Position numbers and translations under genes: made by a program. The notes beneath the pieces were generated by a model. That model did not search any database. It was given only the letters and a program-made list of their open reading frames with translations, and was not told the origin of the DNA. Shown here piece after piece: positions 48,202 through 60,485 of a stretch of DNA of 64,000 nt. Every line of letters begins with the position of its first letter. Position 1 is the stretch's first letter. This DNA comes from Macropodus opercularis (Eukaryota; Chordata; Actinopteri; Anabantiformes; Osphronemidae). The stretch lies in assembly GCA_030770545.1 (NCBI GenBank), contig CM061100.1:13508501-13572500 (forward strand), given 5' to 3'.

Positions 48202-51200
48202 TCAGATTAGCCTTTCCTCTGGTGGGACTTTGAGCATGCTGTCCATCTCCAGCCGAGCCCCAGCCAGCTCTTGAGCACTGGGGCTGTATGCGCCCTCCGA
48301 CTGGCGCTTCTTCCTGGCTGTGAGCACCATGAAGGTCAAGCTGACGATCAGTATCAGCACACAGAAGCAGAGCAGCAGGATGGCTACTGCCAGCCAGGGG
48401 ATGCCCTGTTTACTGGCTAGTTTCTGGAAAGAGGGGACACAAATAAGGTTATAATGCTGCAGATATGGAGGAAAATGCCAGAACAGACAGGTTATTGTCA
48501 TTACTATTTTGTTGTGTGTTTTACATTGTCTGAATTTACAAAAAATGATTTAAAGATTCAAATTCATTATTTTAAAAAAGTGAGAACATCAATGGGGTTA
48601 GTTTGTTAATGTTTGTTATCCTTTGGGAACAAATACTAAACTTGACCTTTCTCTACAGCTACTTGATTTAAATTCAATAAATGAAAACTGAAATGTAACA
48701 GACGTACGTTGGTGTCACAGACTGGGCCGCTGTAGCCAGCTGCACATTCACACACAAACATGTTGAATCGATCTAAACAGGAGCCACCATTTTGACAGGG
48801 ATTGGACTCACACTCATTAATCTCAGTTTCGCAACTGCAAGACAGAAACGATTTCATCAGTCATTTTTTGTGCATATTTAGACAGAATTAACACAGTTCA
48901 GAAGAAATCGCTGTCTATGTTAAAACAATATGCAGGTAAAGGTGGAGGACATTTTCTTCAGTTCACCCAGTCGTGGAACTAAGTGGCATTTCTGATGAAC
49001 CTACTCTTATTTACATTGCGTCTAATCTAGGAAATGTTCAGTCACACGCTTGCAAAATGTCCTGGTCTGCCGCTGTTAACTCACCTGCTGCCTGTGAAAC
49101 CTGGCGTGCATGTACAATTCGCTCCCCACAGCCCATCATTGCAGATGCCATCATTTACACATCGCACATCTTTGCCACACTGTACTGGAGGATAGTCCCA
49201 CCTATTAGAAAAAAAAAAACTCCAAGTCAGAGTGAAAAGTCCAATCAGTAGCCCAGTGGGTTCAGTGTCTACTCACTGGCAGAGAGGGCCACTGTAGTCC
49301 TTGGGGCATATACAGTTGTAGGTATTAGGTCCATCCTGGCAGGTGCCTCCGTGCTCACAAGCATGATGCTCACACTCATCCAGATCCTCCTCACAGAGCG
49401 TACCCGCGTATCCAGGGTGGCAACGGCACTCAAACCCAGCCAGGTAGTCCTTACAGCTTCCATGAACACAAGGCTGAGAGGCACAGTCATCAGCGTCCGT
49501 CTCACACTGTTCTCCCTCCCAACCAGAGTCGCACACACACCCGAATTTATTAAAGAGATCCTCACAAGTGGCTCCGTTCAGACAAGGATCGGACTCACAA
49601 ACAGGGGCACTGGTGCAGCCTAAATGAATGTTTGCTTTGCCGACTAAATGAAACTGAGACGGCTGTGGGGCCTTGTAGTCATCCACGAAGGGAAGATAGA
49701 CTCCTCCAACTCTCACGGCACCTAAGCAGCCGGTGAAGCTCTCTGCGATGGCCAGCGTGGCCCCCTTCTCGTTGAGAAAGTGCAGGCTTCCTGTGCGCTC
49801 TGGGCTGCTGCTCGCGTCTGTAATTCCATCCACAACGATGAACCAGGGAGAGGCTTTACGCTTCCTCTCAGCCATCGAGATGTTCACGCGATGCCAGCGC
49901 CCGTCAGCCACTCGCTGGACTCCAGAAAAGGCCAGCGTCTCAACGCTGTTTCCAACGTGGATCTCCACCCGAACTGAAGAGTCCAGCAGACTCACCATCA
50001 GCATGTCAGAGCCCCAGGTGGCCCTGAGCAGCACAGCGTTCTCTGATCGAGTCCGCAGCTCCAGGTATATGTTGGAGACAGGTTTAGCCAGGGAACCTCC
50101 AGCGTTGTACTGTGCGGGGTTGTTCTCAAATGTGGCATTGTACAAACCTAAAGGCATTACGACCAGTTATTACAAGGTCCGAAGGAATCATCTCCCAAAC
50201 AAAACGGCCTCATCTTTATACCATTACAAGCAAGTCAGACAACAGATGTGAAAATAAGGCCCAGAATTGAAGCTGACGATCGAGTCCTTACATTCGTATC
50301 CATCAAGGAGATCCACACAGTGGCCGCCGTTGACACAGGGATCACTAACACACCACACGTGTGTTTCGCAGATCTTTCCGGCGTATCGCTCCAGACAAGA
50401 GCACGTGAAATCATTGAAGGTGATGGTGCATTCACCGCCGTTTTGACATGGAGTCATCTGCAGAGAGGTTTGGTATAAAATTAGAGAAGGGTTAAAACAA
50501 TCTTTGCTACAGTAACTAGGGAAAGCAGACGTGGATTCTACACCTGCAGACAGAAACTGTAGACAAGCTTCAAAAGAGCTGCTTAAATGGACCAGCGCTG
50601 ATGAAATGTAGCTTCCTACCTTGCAGGTGTCATCACTGACACAGCCTCTCAGCACATTTTCAGCATCACTTGGTAAATAGACTTCCTCCCCTTCCGAACT
50701 GTTCCACGCGTCCACATCTAGGTGCACTGAGCCCAGACGAAGGTCCTGCAGGCAGCCTTTAAAATGCCCCCCCCACACACCAGCGCTCCAGTCTGCTGGA
50801 AGTCCTCCTACATAGGCCTCATCTCCGCTGTTAACAGTAACTTCAGGGATCTCTCCTATTCTGTAGCGAAGGCCTGCATGCTCCAAGATCACCTGTTTCT
50901 CTTGGACTTCCACCTGCACAAGCTGCTTTTCGCCAGTGGTCATAAATATTGGCGCAGTCAGTGGGACACTGTTAGGCAGGGAGCTGACCAGCACCCTCCC
51001 CATCCCCAGGTAGACTGAGAAGTAGACCTCTCCCTCGTCCTTTGCTGTGGGCCTCCTGAGCTGGAACAGCAGCCCCTCTGGCTTTAATGACCTCAAGAAA
51101 AAGGACACGTTGAAGCTGCTGCCGTGACTCCTGCCTACGTCGTATGAACTGAAACTCAGCGTGTCCTCGTGGCTGTAGGTCCATGAAGGGAATTCTGCCA

Positions 51201-54200
51201 GAGGATAATGAAATTAGGATTATGTGCTGCACAATATAGGATATGTCTTATCAAGAACCTTTTGTGTCACTGGATTGCATGAGTGCATGAGCAGGGACGT
51301 GTCTAATCCATGTGTCTAATCAAAGGGTTCACATACTTTTTCTTGCAGCTGTATATTTAAATAACACTCAATAAAGTACTGTCTACACAAATAGCTGGTA
51401 CTCGCCTTCAGAACAGCTCTCACTGTAGAAGGGCCGGTAGCAATCGCAGTAATAGCTGGTCCACAGGTCCACACAGCGGCCATGTCCGTTGCAGGGGTCA
51501 GGTTTACACCATTCAGTCCTACTGCATCCCAGCTCATGTCCTTGGTTCTCTGGAAGGGTTTGTGGTAGGATTGGCTTAGAGTCTATCATCAGGTCCTCCA
51601 TACATCCAAAGAAACCTACACCACTTACAGAGTTCTCCAAAAGCTCCTCGGGTGCTCCACCTATATAAATATGAGTGAACGCTTCAGAGGGTTGAAAGGT
51701 CGGTTCACTTGTTCCGCCGTCGGTGACTCTGCAGCTATCCCTATCACAGCCTGGGCCTTTCACAATCAAAGTCAGCCCTTCGGTATCTACGTACACGTGA
51801 GCATCCCTCCAGTCTCCATCACTAAGCAAGCCGGGGAATGTTACGTCCAGTTCAGAGTCCTCGGAAAAAGCTTTAGCGTGAAGACCACCATTCACAAGCT
51901 CCAGCAGGAGGTGGTTGTCCACGTCCCCTCTGTAGAAGAGCAACATGTTCGGTAAAGTGGTTCGGAAGCGGAGCTGCAGCCTGTAACCACGGTGAGCGCT
52001 GTGCTCGAGCTCTCGCTTGCTCCTTTCTCCTAAAACAACCTGGATGTGAATGAATCCTGGGGTGGAAAAGGAGAATGTTGTTCTTGTAGAGCACCGCTCA
52101 TCATAGAAGCCGTGAGGGCACAGGCACGTGTGCCCATGTTCTCCACCCTCCAGCCACGGACGGCAGGTGGCTCCATTCTGACATTTATGGTCCACACAGC
52201 CACGGAGCTTCACAGTGCAGTGATGTCCTCCCCAGGGAAGTTCGCCCATTGCTGCTTCAGGACAGTGGCATGTGTAGGACGCCCTGCCGTCCTCACACCA
52301 GCCTCCGTTCTGACAGGGCTGGCTCTCACATTCGTCGATGTTGACTTCGCACAGCTTGCCTGCAGGGAGACCACACTGAGAGTTAGACGTGGAGAACTAA
52401 TGCTGCCTTTCAAGGATTATTCTTCAATGAAATCCTGCCACAGTTCTGCTGGGATTTTCCATATGATTCATATGCTCATAGGCCACAGTGTATGTTCTTT
52501 GTACTGACTTTTGTTGGGAATAGGTGTAGTACTTTGAATGTAATATCACATTATTCCATTTAGTGAGTTTGATCCAACCTTTTGTCCACAGACTCTAAAT
52601 TGCCCATATGTGTGGATGGTCTCCTGTAACATGTCCAGGCTGAACCTTCTCATCCGCTGACAGCTGGGGTTGGGTGCGACTTGTGAAATGTCTTAATTTA
52701 ATTTCTTTTATTATTTCTCCAGGTCCAGGGAGGACAGTATTTAAATAGACAGCCAACCTTTGTTTTGGGATTGACTCAAGTACGCTACATTCTTGGCCAT
52801 GATAAGATGGCCAAGATGGCCTTTTGTTATTTCATAACAATGGTGAACATGTTCTATAAAACTATGACATATTGAGAGCAAATTTCTCATATTAACTTTA
52901 TTCCACACTGTATGAGACCACACGTATTATCATTATACATAATGGTTTGAAATAACTGGTTTGATCCTGATTTGAAATATCAGACTTACCAAGAAATCCT
53001 TCAGAGCAGGTGCAGGTGTAGCTATTGATCTCATCCTTACAGGTGCCTCCATTCTGGCAGGGTTCAGACTCGCACTCATTGATGTTAACGGAGCAGTTTT
53101 CTCCTGTTATGTGGTAGATGAAGGATTTTTAGAGACATTCCACAGCGGACGAGGTGACGTTTAGCCGTTTGAGTTACAAATGTTCAACTGGCCTGCAAAC
53201 CCCGGCTGGCACTGGCAGATATACCCAGCAGCGTCTGCAAAGCTGAGCTCCCAGTCCAGCTCCCAGTGAGATGGGTCCGAGCGCTGGAAACACTCCCCGC
53301 CATTCTCACAGGGCTGCTCGGCACATTCATTTATGTCAGTCTCACAGTTTGGGCCTTCATAACCTGAAGAACACAAAACATATTAACATATCAGCTTCAA
53401 GGTGGAAATATGAGGCTCAGCTCTTCACACAAATACAAGCAGTGAGGTAGAAACTAAATAATAGACAATATGAATGACAAAAAACGCTTGTTGTCCCTGC
53501 TGTGAGCACCGCAGCCAGTGATCCTCCTCATCATTGCAGAGCACCGTACACGTCTCCATCAACAAAACGTTCTGGCGTGTACATCTTACCGGGCCAGCAG
53601 AGGCAGGTGTAACCTTTGACTCCTTCCTGACACGTGGCAGCGTGCTGACAGGGATCGGAAGCGCACTCAGGGACGTCCACTTCACAGTGATCACCCGCAA
53701 ATCCTGTGTCTCCGCAGTCACATTCGTAGCTGTAACCCACACAAGCAGGTTTTTATAGCGCAGGTCCGAAAAAAACATAAAACGAGAAACCAATAGAAAA
53801 ACTCCCTGAAAGCACAGAGGCTTCTCCTCTGCCTCAGACACAGCTGCAGGGCACTAGACGCTACTGTTAATACATACAGTAAGTATTAAAATATACCAAT
53901 AATGCTGGATGCAGATAATGTGATGAAGCTGCACACGGTAGCCTACCTGTTTACCCTGTCCTGGCACACCGCTCCGTTCTGGCACGGCACGCTGACGCAC
54001 TCATCCACGTCAACCTCGCAGTCGACACCCTCAAACCCGGGCACACATTCACACGAGTACATGCCGATCAGGTCGTGGCAGGTGGCTCCGTTGCGGCAGG
54101 GGTTGGACTCGCACTCATCTATTTCAGTCTCACAGTTGACTCCTGGCGGAGGTGAGCACAGTCGGGATGTATGAACAGTGATGATGATGATGAATGTCGC

Positions 54201-57200
54201 TACCAAATGATCACCACGCACTGCTCAAACGTCAGTGTGTCTATTCTAGTCTCAAAATATCTACAGTGATAAAATCCTTCCTTTACAATCTCCAAGCAAA
54301 CTGATAAGGTGACAGGGGAATGTAGCTGTGCTGATCTAACCCGACCACTCACAGATAAAGCTCTTTTGACACACAGCAGACTGTGTGAAAGCGAAGTCGA
54401 GAAACGAAACAAGATGGGAGCGTTTTCTCTGCTTTATCTGAGCTGACGCGCAACTAAAAACGTCTCACTGGCCACTTGAAATACTCAACATGTCTGTTTT
54501 ATCAGGAACCAACAAAACACCTTGGAATCAATAAACAGCAGGGAGAAACGTGAAGTACACAAACTCTCAGAGGAACAAATACCTGCTGCCATTAAGATAC
54601 AGTGTTTAATGTCAACATACTATTAAACTTCCTGATTCGCAGATTCTTGGTTCAGTTTTCCTGTATTTAAAATGATCCTTTTAATGTACAGAATAAATTT
54701 ATTCATCACAGCACGATACACCTATACAATAATGTAATAATTAAGAACATTGTAATTAATGAGTTAGCGTTTGGATCTGAATTCAAATCTGTTTTGGGAG
54801 ACAGCGATACATTCGTGTACAGGTCGACCTTCACATTCGGTTTTATTAAGAGTAATGTATGAAGCGGTGAAATGAAATGAAAGGGCTTTTGTGTGACAGC
54901 GTTTCAGGGGCATATTTGGGGTTTAAAGGCATTTTTTACTTACTTTTACTTACTGCATTGCATTGGTGATCATTGTGTAGGGTCTCAAACCTTGGTGCTA
55001 TATTAATCAAACTGAAACGTAGTCTATATAGAGATATAATGCTGCGACTTATGGCTCTAGCCTGTGGAAAAGCACGTTTATTCTCACATGTATATGCAGC
55101 TAAACCAAACTTGAACCATTACAAATATTAATACAAATATAAAAACTAAAGCAGTCTGTTTTGGGGACGCGTGTGTGTGCACGTGAGATTCACCTGCAAA
55201 GCCTATCAAGCACTCGCACTCGTAGTGGTCCTTCTCGTTGATACAGGTGGCATTGTTCTCACAGGGCCGTGACGCACACTCGTTGATGTCAATTTCACAG
55301 TTGTAGCCCTGGAAACCCGGCACACAGAAGCAGTGGAACTCTGCCACTCCGTCTACGCAGATGGCTCCATTCTGACAGGGCTCTGAGGAGCATTCGTTGA
55401 CGTCTTCCTCACAAGTCTTTCCCTCGAACCCCGGTGCACAGTGACACTCAAAGCCCTCTGGTCGTAACACGCAGCTCCCGTTATTCCCGCAGGGTTCGTC
55501 GATGCAGTCGGTCACATGTGTTCTGCAGTCCGGTCCCCCAAACCCAGGAGGACATCTGCAGAAGTATCCATTAAGCTGGTCAACGCACAGCGACCGGGGG
55601 GCGGAGCAGGGGTTGCTCTGACACTCGTCCACTTCCTCGGTGCAGTTATCACCCGTTAGTCCGTTTGGGCAGGTGCAGTGGTATTCGGTTGTGCCAGGTG
55701 TACTGCTACAGTCACCACAGGGAGCAAAAAAGCAGGCGTCATAGAGTTCCTCGCAGTTCTTGCCCATGTACCGGACCCCATCTCTGGCACAGATACAGGC
55801 ATAATCATCCATGGTGTCTACACAGGTAGCTCCATTCTGGCAGGGTGCAGACAGACACTTATCTGATGACGCTGTGCAGAGGATTCCTGAAAAACAAAGT
55901 GGTTGACTGCGCGTTAGGAACATACCAGTAGCTGCTACAGAGGAGTGGTTCCCACTGTCTGCGTGTGTGTGTGATTGTCCGTCTAGAACGGCAGCTGGGA
56001 TGGGGTCCATCACTTCACATCAGCTTTTCAGGGATCGACAGCATTGGCTGATCTGCTTTACAAACAGGTAAACAAACTACAGTACAACAACCTTCATTCG
56101 TGTTCTAACAAGTCTAGATTTATGAAATCTGTCTAAATCCTTTACACCATGACAGAAAGTTAAGTTGAATTCAAACAGTACAAATTATATCAGCTGTGTG
56201 ACCTTTGGGCAGCAGTGTCTCAAGAGGTAGAATCGGTTCGATTCATGCATCAAGTGTCCAAGCTCAGCTTAAGATGCATACAGCAGCAGGTCTGCCATTG
56301 GTGTGTGAATGTGTGTGTTTACGCGTGAATATTTTAATAAGCTCTAATGAAAAGCTAGAACTGAAAATCACTGCGGGGCAGGACCAGAGAGGCAAACAAC
56401 TTAATCTAACCAAGAAAGACTTTCAGGGGCAATTAACAGAATAACAGGTCATAGACAGAGGGCAGGAAAAAACAAGACGAACCAGAAAGTCAGCAACAGA
56501 CCTGAACAAACGAACTAATGTCGAGGTAGAACAAACTCCGGGTCACAGCTGTGTGTTCGTTTGTATCTGCCATCATCTGGTTTCAAGCAGAGGTTTCACT
56601 GCTGGTTGTTCCATTAGTCAGCTGTGGTTGTTGTCTTTCTACACAGTAGTTGTGTGAGCTGTGAGTCTCACACACGGCAAAGTGCCTTCACCTGACTTTG
56701 AATCAATAAATTAAAGGTATATATAAAAACTGAATTTACAAATGTATTGTGCTTCTCCTCTTAATTTGCTTTTAGTCCATTCAAATAATGGCCACACTGT
56801 GTATTAAGCTCCATGAATAGCCGTTCTCTTAGCCTGTGGAGCCATTGTTTATGACAGTTTACAAAGTAGGGTTGAACACTTTGGGGCGGGTGGGTGAATG
56901 GGATTAACAATACATACACTGTCTCCCCCCACCAGCCAATGCCATGAGGTTGCTGTGGAATCAGCCCACATTCCCTTTATTAGGCCAATCTCCACTCTGT
57001 GCACAAATAGCTCCCTCCAGCACTGCCAGACCTCCAACCCCCAACACTTTGATCAGTGCCTTGCTCCCAAATTCTCCCTAAAGGGGAAGATATTGACAGT
57101 GAAGGGAATGAGTTATGGAGGAGGGATCATTTGATGACACGCAAGTAGAGAGAACTGCTTCGTCCGGTTATTCCCTGCAAACACTGAAAGGGAAGACGAT

Positions 57201-60200
57201 TCACAAAAACACTTTGCAAAGACTGATGGAATGTTTTGGTTTTTTTGGCTCTTAGACGTTTGATGTAGGAGGTTATATTAAATCAAAAGCATGGAATTCT
57301 AGCAGTAATAAAGAACAAGCCTGACATGTTGCCTGTTGTCTCATTCCAGCTGGTGCAGCGTCCAGTCTCGTTACTCACACGTGGCTTCTCGTTTTTTTTG
57401 ACCGTCTGTGGATTTTTAGGGCTTTATCTTTGTTCCTTCGTCGCCTTTTCTTGTTTGCTTGGTGTTTAACAAATGCTTGCATTCTGCCAAAAACTGGGTG
57501 TTTATCAAAGATTAATATCATATTTATCTGCACCTCACCTTCCATATCCACCTTTCAGCTCCTCCAAATTTATTTTACACAAAGTCCTGTAGTCACTGCT
57601 GTTCAACGTAAGCGTCCTCATCTGCTGCTGTGCTCTGCCGTCATCAGCCTTTCTACTTGTTCGGACGCTGTCTGTGACTTTGTGATCTGAGTAGGACATA
57701 GTCTAACGATAATGATAGAGAAACCCCAGTACCTGGCTGCTGACAGCTCAGGGCAGTCATACTAGCACATCCCCAGAAGGTCGTTGTCATTTCTAATTGC
57801 GTTTGAGACACATCGTTCCCTCAATCTGCACCGCAGATACTAACTGTGTTTGAACTTTAGAGATTACAGCAGGCTGCAGGAAAGTGTTATCCGACAGCAG
57901 ACTAGAAGATCCCCAGGTGGCCGTCAAGGGTGTCAAGATTAGGTTCAAGTCATCTTGGTGTAAGAGTCAAGGCGAGGATAAATGTGTTACCTGAGAGCAG
58001 CTAATCCCTTGGTTGCTCTGTAAGAACTTCAAAGTTAAATGCTGTTGGGTTACACATATACATACATGGCTGAAGATGTGTTGTTCGTGAATTCAGGCTT
58101 TAATTATAATAATAAGTCTGATTCAATTTTTTTCAAACTATTTGTTCTTAAACTTTTTGACGCACGGATTAGACCCGTAGGACACAAGGAATCAAGTTGT
58201 GTCATATACAATACAGAACTCACCCTGAGTGTTGGTTAATGCTTTACTGGCTTTGGAGATTGTTGAGTATAATATTAAATACAACTACCATCTGGTTTGG
58301 TCTTACAGTGCTGCTATCCTTAATTTAAACACGTTACTTTTCACACTTTCTCCATCATCACAACAACTAACTAACATGCGAGTGGCATTAAAAATGTTTT
58401 TTTCTGTCTTGATGTTTATAATTTCCTGGACTCTCATCTTGGATCTTTTCTGGCCAGGACTCTGAATCACTTTGCCTGGACTTGAACCCATCTTGGACTA
58501 CAGCCCTGTCATTGGCAGATTTTATTGATTAACAAGTAACTTGTCTCGTGTTTCGGTAGTTTTGCTCACTTAAAATTTGGGTCATTTGACAGAAAAGGTG
58601 TTTTTTTTCTGTGTTGTTTATCCAGACAACTCCAGTTCTTTTGGAGGTTAAACTGCAGCACACACTGCTGCTCTCGTTGTCCTACTGTCCCTCCCCCTCC
58701 TTCAGCAGGTTTGATGGCCTCCTTGACCTTCAGAGCTTTTCTATGTTGTAATCCCTGTGGCTTCCTTGGGCCAATCCCCTTGCTCCTCTAATCTCCTGGT
58801 GTCGGGCTACCTGCACAGATTATAGTGAGCTTCAACCTCAAGCATGTGTCCACTCTATTCTGTCACAACACTCTCCATCACAGGCTTCTTGTATCACGTT
58901 GACCTCACGTCACCGACTTTCAACACTAAAACCTTCATGAAATGTGGCAGAGCCAGGCTGTTTCCACCCGCATTCATGCTACAAGTTTCCCAAACTATTA
59001 AAATACCCTTTAAGCACATTTGAGTTACACCAAAGTCATCTACTGCATAATCCATGTGAGATGTGCAAACAACTGTGAGTAGCAGCTTGACAAATCATGG
59101 ATTCTTAGAATTGTGGGCTGGTTCCAGAAACTGACCTGGAACCTGATAGTGACCTGGCAAGTGGAGGCAGCTTACAGGAAATAAACACTAAACAAGGGAA
59201 ACACGGCAACTCTAGGCTTGATGTGTAATATCATGCAAACAAAACGGGCATTGGAGCGGAATGAAACAGAACTGAGGTAAACATTTGCAGATCCTTAACT
59301 TAAATATTCATTGAGGCAAAATCCACTGACAAAACTATCAATACAGTTACAGAATATTTGTTCCTTCCTCTTGCGATACATAGATTCTTGGAGACATGAA
59401 ACAATGATCCAGGGATGAAAAAACTCTTTAGTGAGAAGCCAGAGCGAGTAAACAACGCAGGCTAGTGTGATGATCTGGCTTTGAAGGTGACAGACCAGGG
59501 ATGTAGATACTGTAAACTGACAGGAAGGGAACAGATGAAAATGATTTGCTGCGATAAGCAGGTGATGGGTGGCGGACTGGAATATGTTGGGGGTGTGGTC
59601 ACAGTGAGCGACGGAGGAAACTAAAACAACAGCAGGGAAACCGACCGTTAATGACAAAAATGTTTGACAGAACTCTGTAGAGCAAACACAAGCCAGACGT
59701 CCTTATTTTGTTTGTAGTCTGCATAAAAGAAACTGAAAGTGAAAAGAAATCCACTGCAAATGCTCTCTATTGGTAGTTATCAACAAGATAATATAAAGAA
59801 GAGTGTTCAGGAGACGACTGTACAGCAGGTGTCATGAACTCATCACCTTTTCTACCTGTGTTTACTCTGTCATTGTTGCTGTTAGCACAGACAGCACTTG
59901 TATAATCCACAGAATACACACATAGGGCTGATGCTGACTGCTGGGACAAATCTAGAAAACCAACAAAAACTCAAAGCAAAACAGATCAGATAATAACAAC
60001 CAGAAAATTCTGTACACAGCCAATGCAGTAAGGCTAAATAATATTAAGTCATCGTCTTTAAAATGTCCACACACACACACACGCACGCACAATAATGAAA
60101 CAGCCCAACAAGCACCTCTCAAACTCCACTTGTTCTCAAAGCAGCATCTCTGGAAGCACGGTTCACATTCCAGAGACCGTAATTTAACTGGTACATTCTG

Positions 60201-60485
60201 AAACTTGTTCCCCATTGCTGCTCCTGATTTAAATGCTAGTACTACTTTTCCTATCAGTCTATAAATGTATAGTGTATTAGATTATGGATTATTCTTGTGG
60301 ATTTGTTTCCAACCTGTTGATACACACAACTCTGTGAACAACCCAACATTCCCTGCAGCGCTTGAGCATAGTCACAGGACAGTGGAGGTCACAGACAGTA
60401 AGAGTTGCTTCTACTCACCCCATTTAAACATCATCATTGTCAGCAGCATCGTTTTGAGATTCAGGTGAATCTGGCCCAGCTCCAT
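48202..60485 (-). CDS. crb2: Crumbs homologue 2, apical polarity transmembrane protein, 13 coding exons
   Basis: Apical determinant binding PALS1/PATJ through its tail. Minus-strand exons: 60485-60419, 55886-55194, 54142-53947, 53729-53590, 53363-53193, 53103-52990, 52359-51406, 51194-50620, 50457-50292, 50147-49277, 49201-49085, 48834-48708, 48423-48202; phases agree, 1470 aa. Order: signal peptide (1-30); about 13 EGF repeats; laminin G 1 (~550-740); EGF; laminin G 2 (~780-960); two EGFs; laminin G 3 (~1025-1200); five EGFs; membrane segment (~1406-1431); short cytoplasmic tail TARKKRQSEGAYSP ... KVPPEERLI, with the FERM-binding stretch and PDZ-binding ERLI end. EGF 10 has the insertion beginning RSDP also found in human CRB2 (not CRB1). 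Two introns (51405-51195, 53192-53104) need GC donors. The first exon is the least certain part. Confidence 0.95.
51195..51405 (-). other. crb2: GC-AG intron of crb2 (first of two)
   Basis: The exon reads tct-gaa-g and the intron opens GCGAGT (51405 downward); it closes CTGGCAG at 51195. Only this donor leaves one base to pair with the aa that begins the next exon and keeps the laminin G frame (FPSWTYSHEDTLSF). The nearest GT (at 51401-51400) is out of phase. A 28-base Tc1-type terminal-repeat remnant lies inside. Confidence 0.75.
51325..51352. mobile_element. Solo Tc1-type terminal repeat remnant
   Basis: GGTTCACATACTTTTTCTTG followed by CAGCTGT is nearly the same as the terminal repeat at 47312-47339 (one to two differences over 27 bases). 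It lies in a 211-base crb2 intron with no element body, so it is an excision scar or heavily deleted copy. Confidence 0.6.
52583..52690 (+). mobile_element. Degenerate SINE fragment in a crb2 intron
   Basis: CAGACTCTAAATTGCCCATA, then CATGTCCAGGCTGAACC and GACAGCTGGGGT follow the order of the 3' half of the SINE at 26671-27023. No tRNA-like head remains. Confidence 0.6.
53104..53192 (-). other. crb2: GC-AG intron of crb2 (second of two)
   Basis: The exon ends ttt-gca-g and the intron opens GCCAGT, preceded by CAG, and closes ATAACAG, 89 bases in all. This joins GFAG to ENCSVNINEC, the normal EGF junction. The next GT (53188-53187) is out of phase, and the one inside ATTTGTAACT makes a stop codon on joining. 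So the GC donor is the only one that works locally. Confidence 0.7.
56205..56325 (+). repeat. Decayed tRNA-like interspersed repeat
   Basis: A B-box-like GGTTCGATTC near 56236 is followed at short range by CAAGTGTCC and GGTGTGTGAATGTGTGTG, an order I know from abundant short teleost repeats. Strongly diverged. Confidence 0.4.
60068..60090. repeat. (CA)n microsatellite
   Basis: CACACACACACACACGCACGCAC-type run in crb2 intron 1. Confidence 0.75.
60419..60485 (-). CDS. crb2: Proposed first coding exon of crb2 (signal peptide)
   Basis: Reads MELGQIHLNLKTMLLTMMMF then KW plus one base, and ends in a good donor (G/GTGAGT). The ATG context is strong (gtcaccATGg). Its phase-1 end joins the phase-1 start of the 55886 exon to give KWGILCTASSDKC, a hydrophobic core and likely signal cleavage just before the first EGF repeat. 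No better start is seen in the intervening 4.5 kb. Not confirmed by transcript data. Confidence 0.65.

Larger units (their letters stand above)
55887..60418 (-). other. crb2: crb2 intron 1
   Basis: A gene-free stretch of 4.5 kb between the proposed signal-peptide exon and the first EGF exon. It holds a decayed repeat near 56205-56320 (GGTTCGATTCAT followed by CAAGTGTCC and GTGTGTGAATGTGTGTG, a tRNA-like repeat common in fish) and a CA-rich run at 60068-60090. No other exon was supported. Enhancers could well lie here but cannot be told by eye. Confidence 0.55.

Noticed and set aside
49733..50251. 172-codon plus-strand open frame over the crb2 laminin G 3 exon
   Set aside because: Shadow of the minus-strand crb2 exon; no recognisable product.
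51383..51402. Use of the GT at 51401-51400 as crb2 donor
   Set aside because: It leaves two bases that break the laminin G frame of the next exon.
55887..56013. N-terminal extension with its own ATG upstream of the crb2 EGF exon
   Set aside because: It crosses a clean acceptor (TTTTTCAG at 55887) and gives no signal peptide; the 60485 exon fits better in phase and content.
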